Shown in pieces: positions 42,401 to 51,520 of a stretch of DNA of 64,000 bases (within the stretch, counting starts at the first letter, position 1; each line of letters begins with the position of its first letter). Source of the stretch: Leclercia adecarboxylata (GTDB taxonomy: Bacteria; Pseudomonadota; Gammaproteobacteria; Enterobacterales; Enterobacteriaceae); assembly GCA_002360945.1 (NCBI GenBank), contig DERO01000019.1:1-64000 (forward strand), written 5' to 3'. The notes under the pieces were generated by a model. That model ran no database searches. It saw only the letters and a program-made list of their open reading frames with translations, and was not told where the DNA came from. The position numbers and the translations under genes were made by a program.

Positions 42401-43525
42401 TTAACTCTGATTTTGCCGCGGATTGGCTGGAAAAACAGCACCTAACACGCTGGCTTCCCGCGCGCCGGTAACGGAAGGCAGATTTCCCGGCAGGCCCGCC
42501 ACCGTTCGCCACGCCAGCCAGGCAAAGGCCAGCGCTTCCATATCATCGCCGCTGATCCCGGCCTTATCGGTAGTGCTTACCTCTGTGCCCGGCAGCAGAC
42601 CGGCCAGCCGCGCCATCAGCAGCGGATTACGGCTGCCTCCGCCGCACACCAGCAGACGATCGCAGCCGCCGCTCAGCAACACCTGCTCCGACACCGAGAC
42701 GGCGGTGAGTTCGGCCAGCGTGGCCTGCACATCCTGCGGTGCCAGACCCGGGAAGTTCGCCAGCTGGCGCTCCAGCCAGCCGTAGTTGAAATACTCGCGG
42801 CCGGTGCTCTTCGGTGCCGGGGCAGCGAAATAGGGATCGCACAGCATGCTTTGCAGCAGCGGGATGATGACCTTGCCGCTGCAGGCCCACTGGGCGTCTT
42901 TATCGTAAGGTTTGCCGGCCTGACGCCAGATCCAGGCGTCCATCAGCATATTCCCCGGCCCGGTGTCGAAACCGCGTACCGGCTGGCCGGGAATCAATAA
43001 GGAGAGATTGGCGATGCCGCCAATGTTGAGCACCATGCGGCGCTCCGTCGGGTGGGCAAGCAGCGCGTGGTGGAAGGCCGGAACCAACGGCGCGCCCTGC
43101 CCGCCGAGCGCCATATCCCGACGACGGAAATCGCCCACCACTGTCACCCCGGTTTTGGCCACAATCTGGTTGTTATCGCCAATTTGCAAAGTATGAGGCG
43201 CTTCCCCGCCCGGCTCATGCCAGACCGTCTGGCCGTGACAGCCGATCGCCACCACGTCCTGAGGGCGCAGATCTTCCTGATTCATCAGCGCCAGCACCGC
43301 ATCGCCAAACAGACGTCCGAGCTGCGTATCCAGTTGCCCCAGCTGAGACAGCGTGAGCTGCTGGCCCTGACAGATATTCAGGATCGCTTGTTTGGTTTCC
43401 GGGGGAATGGGCCAGCTAAGGCTTGCCTGCTGTGCCACCATATTCTCGTCGATTGCCGCGAGAACGACATCTACGCCATCCAGACTGGTTCCTGACATTA
43501 CGCCAATGTAGCGACCCGATTTCAT
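42401..43525 (-). CDS. anmK: Anhydro-N-acetylmuramic acid kinase
   Basis: AnmK opens and phosphorylates anhydro-MurNAc to MurNAc-6-P in cell wall recycling. The 374-residue sugar-kinase-fold protein has [16 protein letters not shown] at the N-terminus, [14 protein letters not shown], and [14 protein letters not shown] near the C-terminus, covering the ATP and sugar sites. Slightly longer than E. coli (369). The gap to mliC holds a GGAGGGC hairpin with a T-run only on the plus strand. Confidence 0.95.
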   Translation of the reverse strand: MKSGRYIGVMSGTSLDGVDVVLAAIDENMVAQQASLSWPIPPETKQAILNICQGQQLTLSQLGQLDTQLGRLFGDAVLALMNQEDLRPQDVVAIGCHGQTVWHEPGGEAPHTLQIGDNNQIVAKTGVTVVGDFRRRDMALGGQGAPLVPAFHHALLAHPTERRMVLNIGGIANLSLLIPGQPVRGFDTGPGNMLMDAWIWRQAGKPYDKDAQWACSGKVIIPLLQSMLCDPYFAAPAPKSTGREYFNYGWLERQLANFPGLAPQDVQATLAELTAVSVSEQVLLSGGCDRLLVCGGGSRNPLLMARLAGLLPGTEVSTTDKAGISGDDMEALAFAWLAWRTVAGLPGNLPSVTGAREASVLGAVFPANPRQNQS

Positions 43526-43672
43526 CCGTTTTCCTTACTCCGCAGGGTTGATGGCCCACTCCACCATAAACCTGTCCTCAATGCCATGACGCAATAATAC
43601 TTTTTAACAATAGCTCGCCGTCACGGTCATTCCAGGAATTATCCTTAGTGAGTGCGGGGTGAAGTCAGCGTC

Positions 43673-43707
43673 TGTTTATATCTGGTTAAGCCAGAATCAA
43701 GTACTAT
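43673..43707 (+). promoter_or_regulatory. PhoP box and -10 of slyB
   Basis: TGTTTA (43673) TATCT GGTTAA (43684) is a PhoP box with 11-bp repeat spacing. TACTAT at 43702-43707 lies 12 bases past it, the normal distance from a PhoP box to the -10. slyB is a known PhoP target. Confidence 0.85.
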
Positions 43708-43810
43708 TCTCCTAATGTTTAGGCGAAGATAGGATCTGTGGCACCTGATGCCATATAATTTAGCCATAACGGATGCTCACAGAGCGTTTTTTGGTGAACA
43801 GGAGATTCAA

Positions 43811-44278
43811 ATGATTTTACGTGTACTGGCCGTTTCGCTGGTTGGATTCACTCTGGCTGGCTGTGTTAATGATAGCTCCCTCTCCGGGGATGTTTACAGT
43901 GCGTCTGAGGCGAAACAGGTACAACAAGTCACCTACGGCACCGTTGTGAACGCACGCCCGGTGCAGATTCAGGGTGGTGACGAGAACAACGTGATCGGTG
44001 CCCTCGGCGGTGCAGTACTGGGTGGTTTCCTCGGTAACACCGTCGGTGGCGGCACCGGCCGTTCACTGGCGACTGCGGCAGGTGCCGTAGCCGGTGGCGT
44101 TGCCGGTCAGGGCGTTCAGGGTTCGATGAACAAATCCCAGGGCGTTGAGTTAGAGATCCGCAAAGATGACGGCAGCACCATTATGGTGGTGCAGAAACAG
44201 GGCAACACCAAATTTGCCGCTGGCCAGCGCGTCGTGCTGGCCAGCAATGGCAGCCAGGTAACCGTCTCCCCGCGTTAA
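43811..44278 (+). CDS. slyB: Outer membrane lipoprotein SlyB
   Basis: A 155-residue lipoprotein with signal and lipobox LAGC (Cys about 17), then the glycine-zipper region GALGGAVLGGFLGNTVGGGTGRS and ATAAGAVAGGVAGQG of the 17-kDa surface antigen family. It helps keep the outer membrane in order under PhoPQ stress. Length equals E. coli. AGGAGATTCAA precedes the ATG, and the 21-residue upstream extension is rejected. Confidence 0.95.
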   Translation: MILRVLAVSLVGFTLAGCVNDSSLSGDVYSASEAKQVQQVTYGTVVNARPVQIQGGDENNVIGALGGAVLGGFLGNTVGGGTGRSLATAAGAVAGGVAGQGVQGSMNKSQGVELEIRKDDGSTIMVVQKQGNTKFAAGQRVVLASNGSQVTVSPR

Positions 44279-44471
44279 TAACATGATGGACGTGGTCTGC
44301 AGGCCACGTCCATTCACATCCCATAACACTCGCGTGAATATATTTACGAATTACATTCACCAAACAAATAGTTAATATTCGCTTATCTTGTTCCTGCGCA
44401 AAGTATTTCCCCTGCGCTCATGAGACTATTCGCAAAACCCCATTATCTTTTTATATTTTAAAACATCACCT

Positions 44472-45833
44472 ATGGCTGCGATAAGTCGTTATATTAAGAA
44501 TAACTATGTTCAGTTCTTTCTGGGATGCATTATTGTTATCGGCGTTTTACATTGTCTATTTATAGGGTTAGAAGAAAAGATTTTCTCATTTTCGCCGCTG
44601 CTATTCCCGATGCTGACCATATTTTTACTGGTCTTTCACCTCTTTATTGCCTGCTTCATGATAATGAAGTACTGGTGCGACAGACAGCGCTTGTATCTGC
44701 TCGCTTTTGCCTTCGCTTATGTCGGTTCTGCGATGCTGATGTTGGGCACGCTTTCCAGCTACCCCGCGTGGCTGGACCTGCACCAGTTCAACGTCGTGAA
44801 CTACAACGACGCCATGATCTTCTTTACGTTCCGTCATCTGCTGATGGCGGTACTGTTTATCGTTTCGGCCCTGCTGTTCTTTATTCGTAACAGACCGCTG
44901 TCACGGAGATTTCATCTCTGCGTCATTATTGGTGCCTCTCTTTATACCGGCCTGATGGTGGCGCTGGCCTGGATTTATTCCAGCTTTTCGCCTTTGTTAT
45001 CAATAGACCTGGTTGATAATGAAACCCGGCAATATATGCTGCTGTGGAAACAGGCGATAAGCATTATCTTAATCCTCGTCTGGATTGTCTCATTAGCAAC
45101 GTTGATGATTATTACCCGCGTGCGCAATATGTTTTGGGTCGGCGGTAATTTTTTATGCGTCTGTTATATCGCTACCCTGGTGATGCTGTTTTTAGGCGGT
45201 CACGCGGAAGACATTACCTGGTATCGCGCCCGGTTATTTGAAACCTTTGCCACCCTGCTGATTATTTTCGTGCTGCTGTATGACGTCTTTAATCTGTATC
45301 GTGATTCGCATCTGAAGTACCAGCAGTCTTACCAGAATTCGATTCGCGACCCCCTGACCCGTCTCTATAATCGCAGCTATTTTTACGATGCGTTAAACCA
45401 GGCGCTTCGCACGGCAACTGAGCACCATCCGGTCTCGGTCATCGTCAGCGATCTGGATCGCTTTAAGCGTATCAACGACAACTACGGACACCTTCAAGGG
45501 GATAAAGTCCTGCAGTTCGTTGCCCAGCTGTTAATGGATTCGGTACGGCCCCAGGACATCGCGGCGCGCATTGGCGGGGAGGAGTTTGTCCTGATGTTAA
45601 CGCATACCTCTTCCGACGCGGCACGACAGGTTGCAGAGCGGGTGCGGTTAAAACTGAGCGGTTTTGACAGAGTCAGTTCGGAGGGTCAACTTCCCGAGCC
45701 GATTACTATCAGCATGGGCGTGTTTACCGCCACCTCGTCGAAAACCAGCGCGGAGGAGTGCGTCGGCTACGCGGATAAGGCGATGTACGAGGCGAAAGAG
45801 ACCGGGCGAAACCGGGTGGTGATGTTCCGGTAA
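44472..45833 (+). CDS. Membrane diguanylate cyclase (GGDEF) with 7-8 TM sensor
   Basis: The 453-residue protein has a membrane sensor region of about seven or eight helices (about 15-270), resembling MASE4-type domains, and a C-terminal GGDEF domain. Its active site is GGEEF at 368-372, so it should make cyclic di-GMP from GTP. The inhibitory I-site RxxD is RPQD at 359-362, five residues before GGEEF, so product feedback is likely. Also present are DPLTRLYNRSYF and DLDRFKRINDNYGH. E. coli K-12 has no gene between slyB and slyA, so this is an insertion. The ATG has no strong ribosome site. It shares a terminator with slyA. Confidence 0.9.
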   Translation: MAAISRYIKNNYVQFFLGCIIVIGVLHCLFIGLEEKIFSFSPLLFPMLTIFLLVFHLFIACFMIMKYWCDRQRLYLLAFAFAYVGSAMLMLGTLSSYPAWLDLHQFNVVNYNDAMIFFTFRHLLMAVLFIVSALLFFIRNRPLSRRFHLCVIIGASLYTGLMVALAWIYSSFSPLLSIDLVDNETRQYMLLWKQAISIILILVWIVSLATLMIITRVRNMFWVGGNFLCVCYIATLVMLFLGGHAEDITWYRARLFETFATLLIIFVLLYDVFNLYRDSHLKYQQSYQNSIRDPLTRLYNRSYFYDALNQALRTATEHHPVSVIVSDLDRFKRINDNYGHLQGDKVLQFVAQLLMDSVRPQDIAARIGGEEFVLMLTHTSSDAARQVAERVRLKLSGFDRVSSEGQLPEPITISMGVFTATSSKTSAEECVGYADKAMYEAKETGRNRVVMFR

Positions 45834-45835
45834 AG

Positions 45836-45864
45836 AAAAAGCCTTGCGTTCGCAAGGCTTTTTT
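45836..45864. terminator. Bidirectional terminator between the GGDEF gene and slyA
   Basis: AAAAAGCCTTGCG, loop TT, CGCAAGGCTTTTT, with A and T runs on both sides. Confidence 0.9.
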
Positions 45865-45869
45865 AACGG

Positions 45870-46304
45870 TTAGTCACGGGATTGCAGCTCGTGGATATTG
45901 CTTTCCAGCCGGGCGACCAGCGAGATCAGCATTTCCAGTTCAGCGGGACTGATCCCGGCGAGGATTTCACCGCGCGTTTTGCTGATCACGGCTTCCATCT
46001 CAGTGATAATCGGTGTGGCTTTGTCGGTAAGCTTAATTCGCTTGGCACGACGATCGCTGGCGCAGGTCTGACGCGAGATCAGCCCCTTGTCCTCCAGTTG
46101 ATCGAGCGTACGTACCAGGGATGGCTGCTCGATGCCAATCGCTTTTGCCAGTTGGATCTGTGACTGGTCGGGCGGCAGCTGATGGATATTATGCAGCGTG
46201 ACCCAATGCGTCTGTGTCAACTCCAGAGGTTTCAGGCGATGGTCAATCAGAGCACGCCAGATGCGTACTAACCTTGCCAGATCAGAACCTAGTGGCGATT
46301 CCAA
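45870..46304 (-). CDS. slyA: MarR-family regulator SlyA
   Basis: SlyA counteracts H-NS and controls stress, envelope and virulence genes, often with PhoP. The product matches E. coli SlyA ([32 protein letters not shown], winged helix with [29 protein letters not shown]). I choose the TTG at 46304: AAGGAG lies directly against the ATG at 46310, too close for initiation, but six bases before this TTG, as in E. coli. That gives 144 residues. It carries a SlyA-type operator upstream. Confidence 0.93.
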   Translation of the reverse strand: MESPLGSDLARLVRIWRALIDHRLKPLELTQTHWVTLHNIHQLPPDQSQIQLAKAIGIEQPSLVRTLDQLEDKGLISRQTCASDRRAKRIKLTDKATPIITEMEAVISKTRGEILAGISPAELEMLISLVARLESNIHELQSRD

Positions 46305-46320
46305 TTTCATCTCCTTATAA

Positions 46321-46332
46321 TTAGCTTGCTAA
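46321..46332. promoter_or_regulatory. SlyA operator
   Basis: On the minus strand it reads TTAGCAAGCTAA, the SlyA consensus, 17 bases upstream of the slyA start, in line with autoregulation. Confidence 0.85.
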
Positions 46333-46497
46333 GTTATTATACTGATTTTAGAATAGTGTGCAGCATTTATATTGCCAAAACAAATGCAATACTGGATAAA
46401 AACTAAATGGCTCTCTGCTTTACATTGAGTGAAAACGCCGCCAGGCGTTATGCGACTGCTTTTTTAGTCACTTTCCCCTTTGCAAAGGAACCGGCTC

Positions 46498-46734
46498 GTG
46501 AATTTCACGTTTAACGCCACGGGGTTACCGCTTCAGGATTTGATTGTCGGCGCCTCGGTGTACTTTCCCCCCTTATTCAAGGCGGTAATGCTGGGTTTTA
46601 TTATCTGGCTTGTCACCCACCGCTTGCTGCGCGACTGGATGTATTCCGGTGAAATCTGGCACCCGATGCTTATGGATCTGTCGCTGTTTGTGCTGGCGGT
46701 ATGCCTGAGTATGACTCTGTTAATTGTGTGGTGA
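46498..46734 (+). CDS. ydhI: DUF1656 membrane protein YdhI
   Basis: A 78-residue, two-helix membrane protein of the AaeX/DUF1656 family, first gene of the ydhIJK efflux set. The start is GTG at 46498, eight bases after AAAGGA, giving exactly the E. coli length and [11 protein letters not shown]. The ORF opens six codons earlier. It is divergent from slyA. Confidence 0.92.
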   Translation: MNFTFNATGLPLQDLIVGASVYFPPLFKAVMLGFIIWLVTHRLLRDWMYSGEIWHPMLMDLSLFVLAVCLSMTLLIVW

Positions 46735-46742
46735 CGAGACCT

Positions 46743-47600
46743 GTGAAAACAATTAAATATTTTTCATCATTGCTTGTTCTGGCCCTGGCGCTGATCGCGG
46801 GCTGGTGGTTATGGAATTATTATATGCAGTCGCCCTGGACCCGCGACGGCAAGGTGCGCGCCGAGCAGGTTAGCGTCACGCCGCAGGTCTCCGGCACCAT
46901 CACCCGGCTACAGATTAAAGACAACCAGTTTGTCCACGCGGGTGAGGTCCTGTTTCATATCGATGAGACCCCTTATCACATCGCGGTTCTCAATGCCGAA
47001 GCCCAACTGGCAAAATCCCAGTCCGATCTGGCGAAAGCCAATAACGAGGCCACCCGCCGCCGCCATCTGTCGCAGAACTATATCTCCGCCGAAGATCTGG
47101 ATACCGCCAATATCAACGTCAAAGCGATGCAGGCCAGCGTCGCGGTGGCCGAAGCCACGCTCAAACAGGCCCAGTGGCAGCTGACCCAGACGGTGGTTAA
47201 AGCCCCGGTTGACGGCTGGGTGACCAACCTTTCCACCCGCCCGGGCGATTACGCCACCACCGGCCAGCCGGTCTTCGCCCTGGTCGACAGCCATTCGTTT
47301 TACGTGGTGGGCTATTTTGAGGAGACCAAACTGCGCCATATCCGCGAAGGTGCTCCGGCGCAGATCGTCCTCTACAGCGGCTCGACAAGGTTGCAGGGGC
47401 ATGTCTCCAGTATCGGACGCGCCATCTACGATCAAAGCGTGGAGACCGATTCCGGCCTGGTGCCCGACGTGAAACCGAATATTCCCTGGGTGCGGCTGGC
47501 GCAGCGCATCCCGGTGCGTATCGCCTTTGACCAGCTGCCGACGGACCTGACGCTGGTCTCCGGCACCACCTGCACCGTCTCCATCGGAACGGCCCGGTGA
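46743..47600 (+). CDS. ydhJ: HlyD/AaeA-type membrane fusion protein YdhJ
   Basis: The 285-residue protein has one N-terminal membrane helix, the biotinyl-lipoyl-like parts ([22 protein letters not shown] and [19 protein letters not shown]), and a helical hairpin between. This is the periplasmic adaptor for the YdhK pump. The GTG at 46743 gives 285 residues, the length I recall for E. coli. A GTG at 46731 overlapping the ydhI stop is an alternative. Confidence 0.92.
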   Translation: MKTIKYFSSLLVLALALIAGWWLWNYYMQSPWTRDGKVRAEQVSVTPQVSGTITRLQIKDNQFVHAGEVLFHIDETPYHIAVLNAEAQLAKSQSDLAKANNEATRRRHLSQNYISAEDLDTANINVKAMQASVAVAEATLKQAQWQLTQTVVKAPVDGWVTNLSTRPGDYATTGQPVFALVDSHSFYVVGYFEETKLRHIREGAPAQIVLYSGSTRLQGHVSSIGRAIYDQSVETDSGLVPDVKPNIPWVRLAQRIPVRIAFDQLPTDLTLVSGTTCTVSIGTAR

Positions 47601-49615
47601 CCTGGCGCAACCTGCCGTGGCTCAGGGCAACCCCGGCGCAGTGGCGCTATGCCCTGCGCAACGGCATTGCCATGTGCCTGGCGCTCACCGTCGCCTATTG
47701 TCTCAATCTGGATGAACCCTACTGGGCGATGACCTCGGCGGCAGTGGTCAGCTTTCCGACCGTCGGGGGCGTGATCAGTAAAAGTCTGGGGCGCGTAGCG
47801 GGCAGCCTGATGGGGGCTACCGCGGCGCTGATCATTGCCGGTCACACCCTTAACGATCCCTGGCTGTTTTTATTAAGCATGGCGGCCTGGCTCGGGGTCT
47901 GTACCTGGGCCTGCGCCCATTTCACTAATAACGTGGCCTACGCCTTCCAGCTGGCGGGTTACACCGCGGCGATCATCGCCTTCCCGGTGATCGATATCCT
48001 CGACATCACCCAACTGTGGGATATTGCCCAGGCCAGGGTGTGTGAAGTTATCATCGGCATCCTGAGCGGCGGGGTGATGATGATGATCCTGCCCAGTACC
48101 TCCGACGGCACGGCCCTGATCAACGCCCTGAAAGCGATGCACGCCCGGCTGCTGGAGCACGCCGGCCTTCTGTGGAAGCCCGACACTAACGATACCATTC
48201 GCCTGGCCCATGAAAAGGTCATCGCCCAGATCCTGACCATGAACCTGCTGCGCATTCAGGCCTTCTGGAGCCACTACCGCTTTCGTCGGTAAAATGCCCT
48301 GCTTAACTATCTGCTCCATCAGCAGTTGCGCATGACCAGCGCCATCTCCAGCCTGCGCCGCATGCTGCTGAACTGGCCCAACCCGCCAGCCCATACCCGA
48401 GAGGTCATCGACCAGTTGCTCGCCGCCCTCGCCCGTCCCGACGCCGATTTCTATACTGTGGCCCGCATCATTGCCCCGCTCAAACCGGGGGATGACGGCG
48501 ATTACCGGCATCGCGCCGTCTGGCAGCGGCTACGCTATTTCTGCCGCCTGTATCTGCGCAGCAGCCGCTGGATAGCGGCGGTAGAAGCGGCCACGCCGGT
48601 GACGGAATTTGCCGTCCCGCGCAGCCCGGCGCTGGCCCGGCATACCGATAACATGGAGGCCCTGTGGAGCGGCTTCCGTACCTTTTGCGCCCTTATTCTG
48701 GTAGGCGCCTGGACCATTACCGCCCAATGGGATGCCGGAGGTGCAGCCCTGACGCTGGCGGCGATCAGTAGCGTGCTCTATTCGGTGGCAGCCTCGCCCT
48801 TCAGCTCCCTGACGCTGCTGCTGCGCACGCTGATCCTGCTCTCGCTGTTCAGCTTCGTGGTCAAGTTTGGCCTGATGGTGCAGATCTCCGATCTGTGGCT
48901 GTTCCTGCTGTTCCTGTTCCCGCTGCTGACCACCATGCAGCTGCTGAAGCAGCAGATGCCCGCCCTTGCCGGTCTCTGGGGGCAGTTGATCGTCTTTATG
49001 GGATCGTTTATTTCGGTAACCAACCCGCCGGTGTATGACTTTGCCGATTTCCTTAATGACGATCTGGCGAAAATTCTGGGTGTGGGCCTGACCTGGCTGG
49101 CCTTTGCGGTGCTGCGACCGGGATCGGATGCGCGGAAAAGCCGTCGTCATATCCGGGAGCTGCGGCGGGGGTTTGTCGATCAGCTCAGCCGTAAGCCGCG
49201 ATTGAGTGAAAATGGCTATGAATCGCTGGTGTATCACCATGTGAGCCAGCTCAACAGCAGTCAGGATGCGCTCTCGCGCCGCTGGCTGCTGCGCTGGGGG
49301 GTGGTGTTGCTTAACTGCAGCCACGTGGTGTGGCAGCTGCGCGACTGGGAGACCCGGTCGGATCCGCTGGCGCAGGTGAGGGATGTCGCCGTGTCGCTGC
49401 TGCGGGATATCATGAGCGAGCGCGGGGTACAGCAGCGGCCGCTGGCAGCCACTCTTGATGAGCTTCAGCGCATCTGCGACGCCCTTGGGCATCATCCGCA
49501 ACCGGCCGGGCAGGAGCTGGCAGCCCTGATCTGGCGCCTGCACTGCTCGCTGTCCCAGCTGGAACAGGCGCCCGCCCCGGGCACCTTAAGCGATCAGATC
49601 ACCCCGCAGGCGTAA
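47597..49615 (+). pseudogene. ydhK: FUSC-family efflux pump YdhK, interrupted by an in-frame stop
   Basis: Two adjacent open frames in the same phase (47597-48292 and from 48293 to 49615) together make one 672-residue protein matching E. coli YdhK (670) over its length. It is a FUSC-family inner membrane pump related to AaeB (p-hydroxybenzoate efflux). Codon 232, at 48290-48292, is TAA where the recalled homologue has Gln, so one C-to-T change explains it. Both halves are otherwise intact: helices in 20-160, [18 protein letters not shown] and the long cytoplasmic part follow. The start is GTG overlapping the ydhJ stop. A sequencing error, readthrough or split proteins are alternatives. Confidence 0.85.
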
Positions 49616-50112
49616 CGCGCCCCGCCACCGCCAAGCGGTTTGGGCTGATCCGACATGTTGTCGCCGCCAACGTGGATCATCAGCGCTTTGCCTTTGACCT
49701 CATCCAGCTTTTTCAGGCGCGGTGCGACCACCGGGTCGGTGGCTTTTCCATCGTTATTGACCACCAGCGCGGGCAGATCGCCGAGGTGGCCCATGCCCTC
49801 AGGTCCTTCATGCTTGCCGGTATTCTGGGGATCGAGGTGTCCGCCCGCAGCCTCAGCGGCAGAAGGTTTACCCTCTTTCATGGCCGGTTCGCAGGAACCT
49901 TTAGCGTGGACGTGATAACCGTGTTCGCCCGGCGGAAGGGCTTTGAGGTCGGGGGAAAACTCCAGCCCTTTATCGGTTTCGGTAATTTTCACCGTCCCGA
50001 TGGACTGGCCTATCCCCTGAGAGGTGACGAGGTTCATCTCGACTTCTTCACTGGCAGCCTGCGCACCTGCGCAGACCACCAGCGTCAACGCTGCCAGAGT
50101 AAATCGCTTCAT
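49594..50112 (-). CDS. sodC: Periplasmic Cu/Zn superoxide dismutase
   Basis: SodC destroys superoxide in the periplasm. The 172-residue protein has a signal peptide (ending GAQA) and the metal ligands in [38 protein letters not shown] and the C-terminal [10 protein letters not shown]. It is convergent with ydhK and overlaps its 3' end by 22 bases. Confidence 0.97.
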   Translation of the reverse strand: MKRFTLAALTLVVCAGAQAASEEVEMNLVTSQGIGQSIGTVKITETDKGLEFSPDLKALPPGEHGYHVHAKGSCEPAMKEGKPSAAEAAGGHLDPQNTGKHEGPEGMGHLGDLPALVVNNDGKATDPVVAPRLKKLDEVKGKALMIHVGGDNMSDQPKPLGGGGARYACGVI

Positions 50113-50192
50113 ATGACCTCCTTCGGTTGTTTTTGCCCCTTAAGCTTATACCAGGGGCAATAATTTCACCGGGAAGTCAGATAAATACGGAA

Positions 50193-51089
50193 TTACGGCA
50201 CGTCATAACCCAGCGCGGCCTTGCGAATGCGGAACCACTGCTGGCGCGTCATCTGAAGCTGCTCTGCCGCCAGGGCCGAACGCACGCGCTCTATTTTACC
50301 GGAACCGATAATCGGCAGCGGCTGAGAGGGCAGACGTAAAATCCATGCGTACACCACCTGCTCGATGGTTTCGGCATTCAGCTCCCGGGCGACCTGAGCG
50401 AGTTCATCGCGCAGCGGCTGGAAAGCTTCGTCATTAAACAGACGACCGCCGCCGAGGCAGGACCAGGCCATCGGACGGATCCGCAGCTGTTGAAGCTGAT
50501 CGAGGGTGCCGTCCAGCAGCAGCGGCTGGTAAACCGGCGAAATCTCGACCTGGTTGGTCGCCAGGGTGAACGGCAGACGCGACTGCAGCAGGGCAAACTG
50601 CGCCGGGGTAAAGTTGGACACGCCGAAGTGACGCACCTTGCCGCTCTGATGCAGGGCGAGGAAGGCTTCAGCAACCTCATCGGCATCCATCAGCGGATCG
50701 GGGCGGTGGATCAGCAGCAGGTCAAGATAGTCGGTCGCCAGGTTGGTGAGGGACTGTTCGGCGCTGCTGATGATATGGTCGCGGTTGGTGATGTAGTGAC
50801 CGAGGGCATGCTCTGGTTTGGCGGTGGTGGCAATGCCGCATTTGGTGACGATCTCCATGCCCTGACGCAGCGCGGGAGAGAGCTTCATCGCCTCACCGAA
50901 GGCCGCTTCACACTGGTAGCCGCCGTAAATATCGGCGTGGTCGACGGTGGTGATCCCCAGATCAAGATGCTCTTCAATAAAGCTGACCAGCTGCTGCGCG
51001 GACATATTCCAGTCCATCAGACGCCAGTAACCCATCACAAAACGAGAAAACTCCGGGCCCTGCGGGGCAAGGGTAATACGCTGAACCAT
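50193..51089 (-). CDS. ydhF: Aldo-keto reductase YdhF
   Basis: A 298-residue NADPH-dependent oxidoreductase of the aldo-keto reductase fold, equal in length to E. coli YdhF. It has GITTVDHADIYGGYQCEAAFGEAM with catalytic Asp and Tyr, Lys in TKCGIA, and LLIHRPDPLMDADEV with His. The C-terminal IIGSGKIERVRSAL binds NADPH. Physiological substrate is unknown. Confidence 0.94.
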   Translation of the reverse strand: MVQRITLAPQGPEFSRFVMGYWRLMDWNMSAQQLVSFIEEHLDLGITTVDHADIYGGYQCEAAFGEAMKLSPALRQGMEIVTKCGIATTAKPEHALGHYITNRDHIISSAEQSLTNLATDYLDLLLIHRPDPLMDADEVAEAFLALHQSGKVRHFGVSNFTPAQFALLQSRLPFTLATNQVEISPVYQPLLLDGTLDQLQQLRIRPMAWSCLGGGRLFNDEAFQPLRDELAQVARELNAETIEQVVYAWILRLPSQPLPIIGSGKIERVRSALAAEQLQMTRQQWFRIRKAALGYDVP

Positions 51090-51137
51090 AGCAATTTCCT
51101 TAAAAAAAGTCTGGGGAGAGTATACGCGTTTACGGGG

Positions 51138-51377
51138 CTAAAACAGTGAGGGTTGCTGCGGTTCTTCGGTTTCGGGGGCTTTGTTTGCGCGCAATTTACG
51201 CAAAAGACGCTGACGGCACAGGCGCAGGACCTCCTGCTTCTGGGCATCGCTAAAGGTTTGCCAGTTAAAACGCTCATCTCGCGTGCGCATGCATCCGCGA
51301 CAAAATCCTCGTTCGTCAGACTGGCAGATCCCCCGGCACGGGCTCTGGACAGGAAAGAACTCCAGTTGTTCAGCCAC
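51138..51377 (-). CDS. ydhL: DUF1289 Cys-rich small protein YdhL
   Basis: A 79-residue protein with the DUF1289 pattern SPCRGICQSDERGFCRGCMRTRDE, in which four Cys (near residues 14, 18, 26 and 29) could hold a metal or Fe-S cluster. Function is unknown. It lies upstream of ydhF on the same strand, as in E. coli. Confidence 0.88.
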   Translation of the reverse strand: MAEQLEFFPVQSPCRGICQSDERGFCRGCMRTRDERFNWQTFSDAQKQEVLRLCRQRLLRKLRANKAPETEEPQQPSLF

Positions 51378-51459
51378 ACGACCCTCCCGAAACCCAAGAT
51401 TTAGTAAAGTGAAGACCTTAAGTCCGGGTAACGCAAGAGGTCAACCACAGAATTGTGGC

Positions 51460-51492
51460 ATTAAGGTTTCACTAATCTTCGCTCCCTATACT
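51460..51492 (+). promoter_or_regulatory. PmrA-like box and -10 upstream of the eptA-like gene
   Basis: ATTAAG (51460) GTTTC ACTAAT (51471) fits the PmrA (BasR) box pattern of two hexamers five bases apart with 9 of 12 positions. TATACT at 51487-51492 follows as a -10, 28 bases before the gene. Confidence 0.6.
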
Positions 51493-51520
51493 CGCCTCAT
51501 CACTACGATCTGGTTTAACG

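Noticed and set aside
47597..49615. Two separate genes in place of ydhK
   Set aside because: Both frames are in the same phase, match successive parts of one protein, and the second has no ribosome site at its first ATG.
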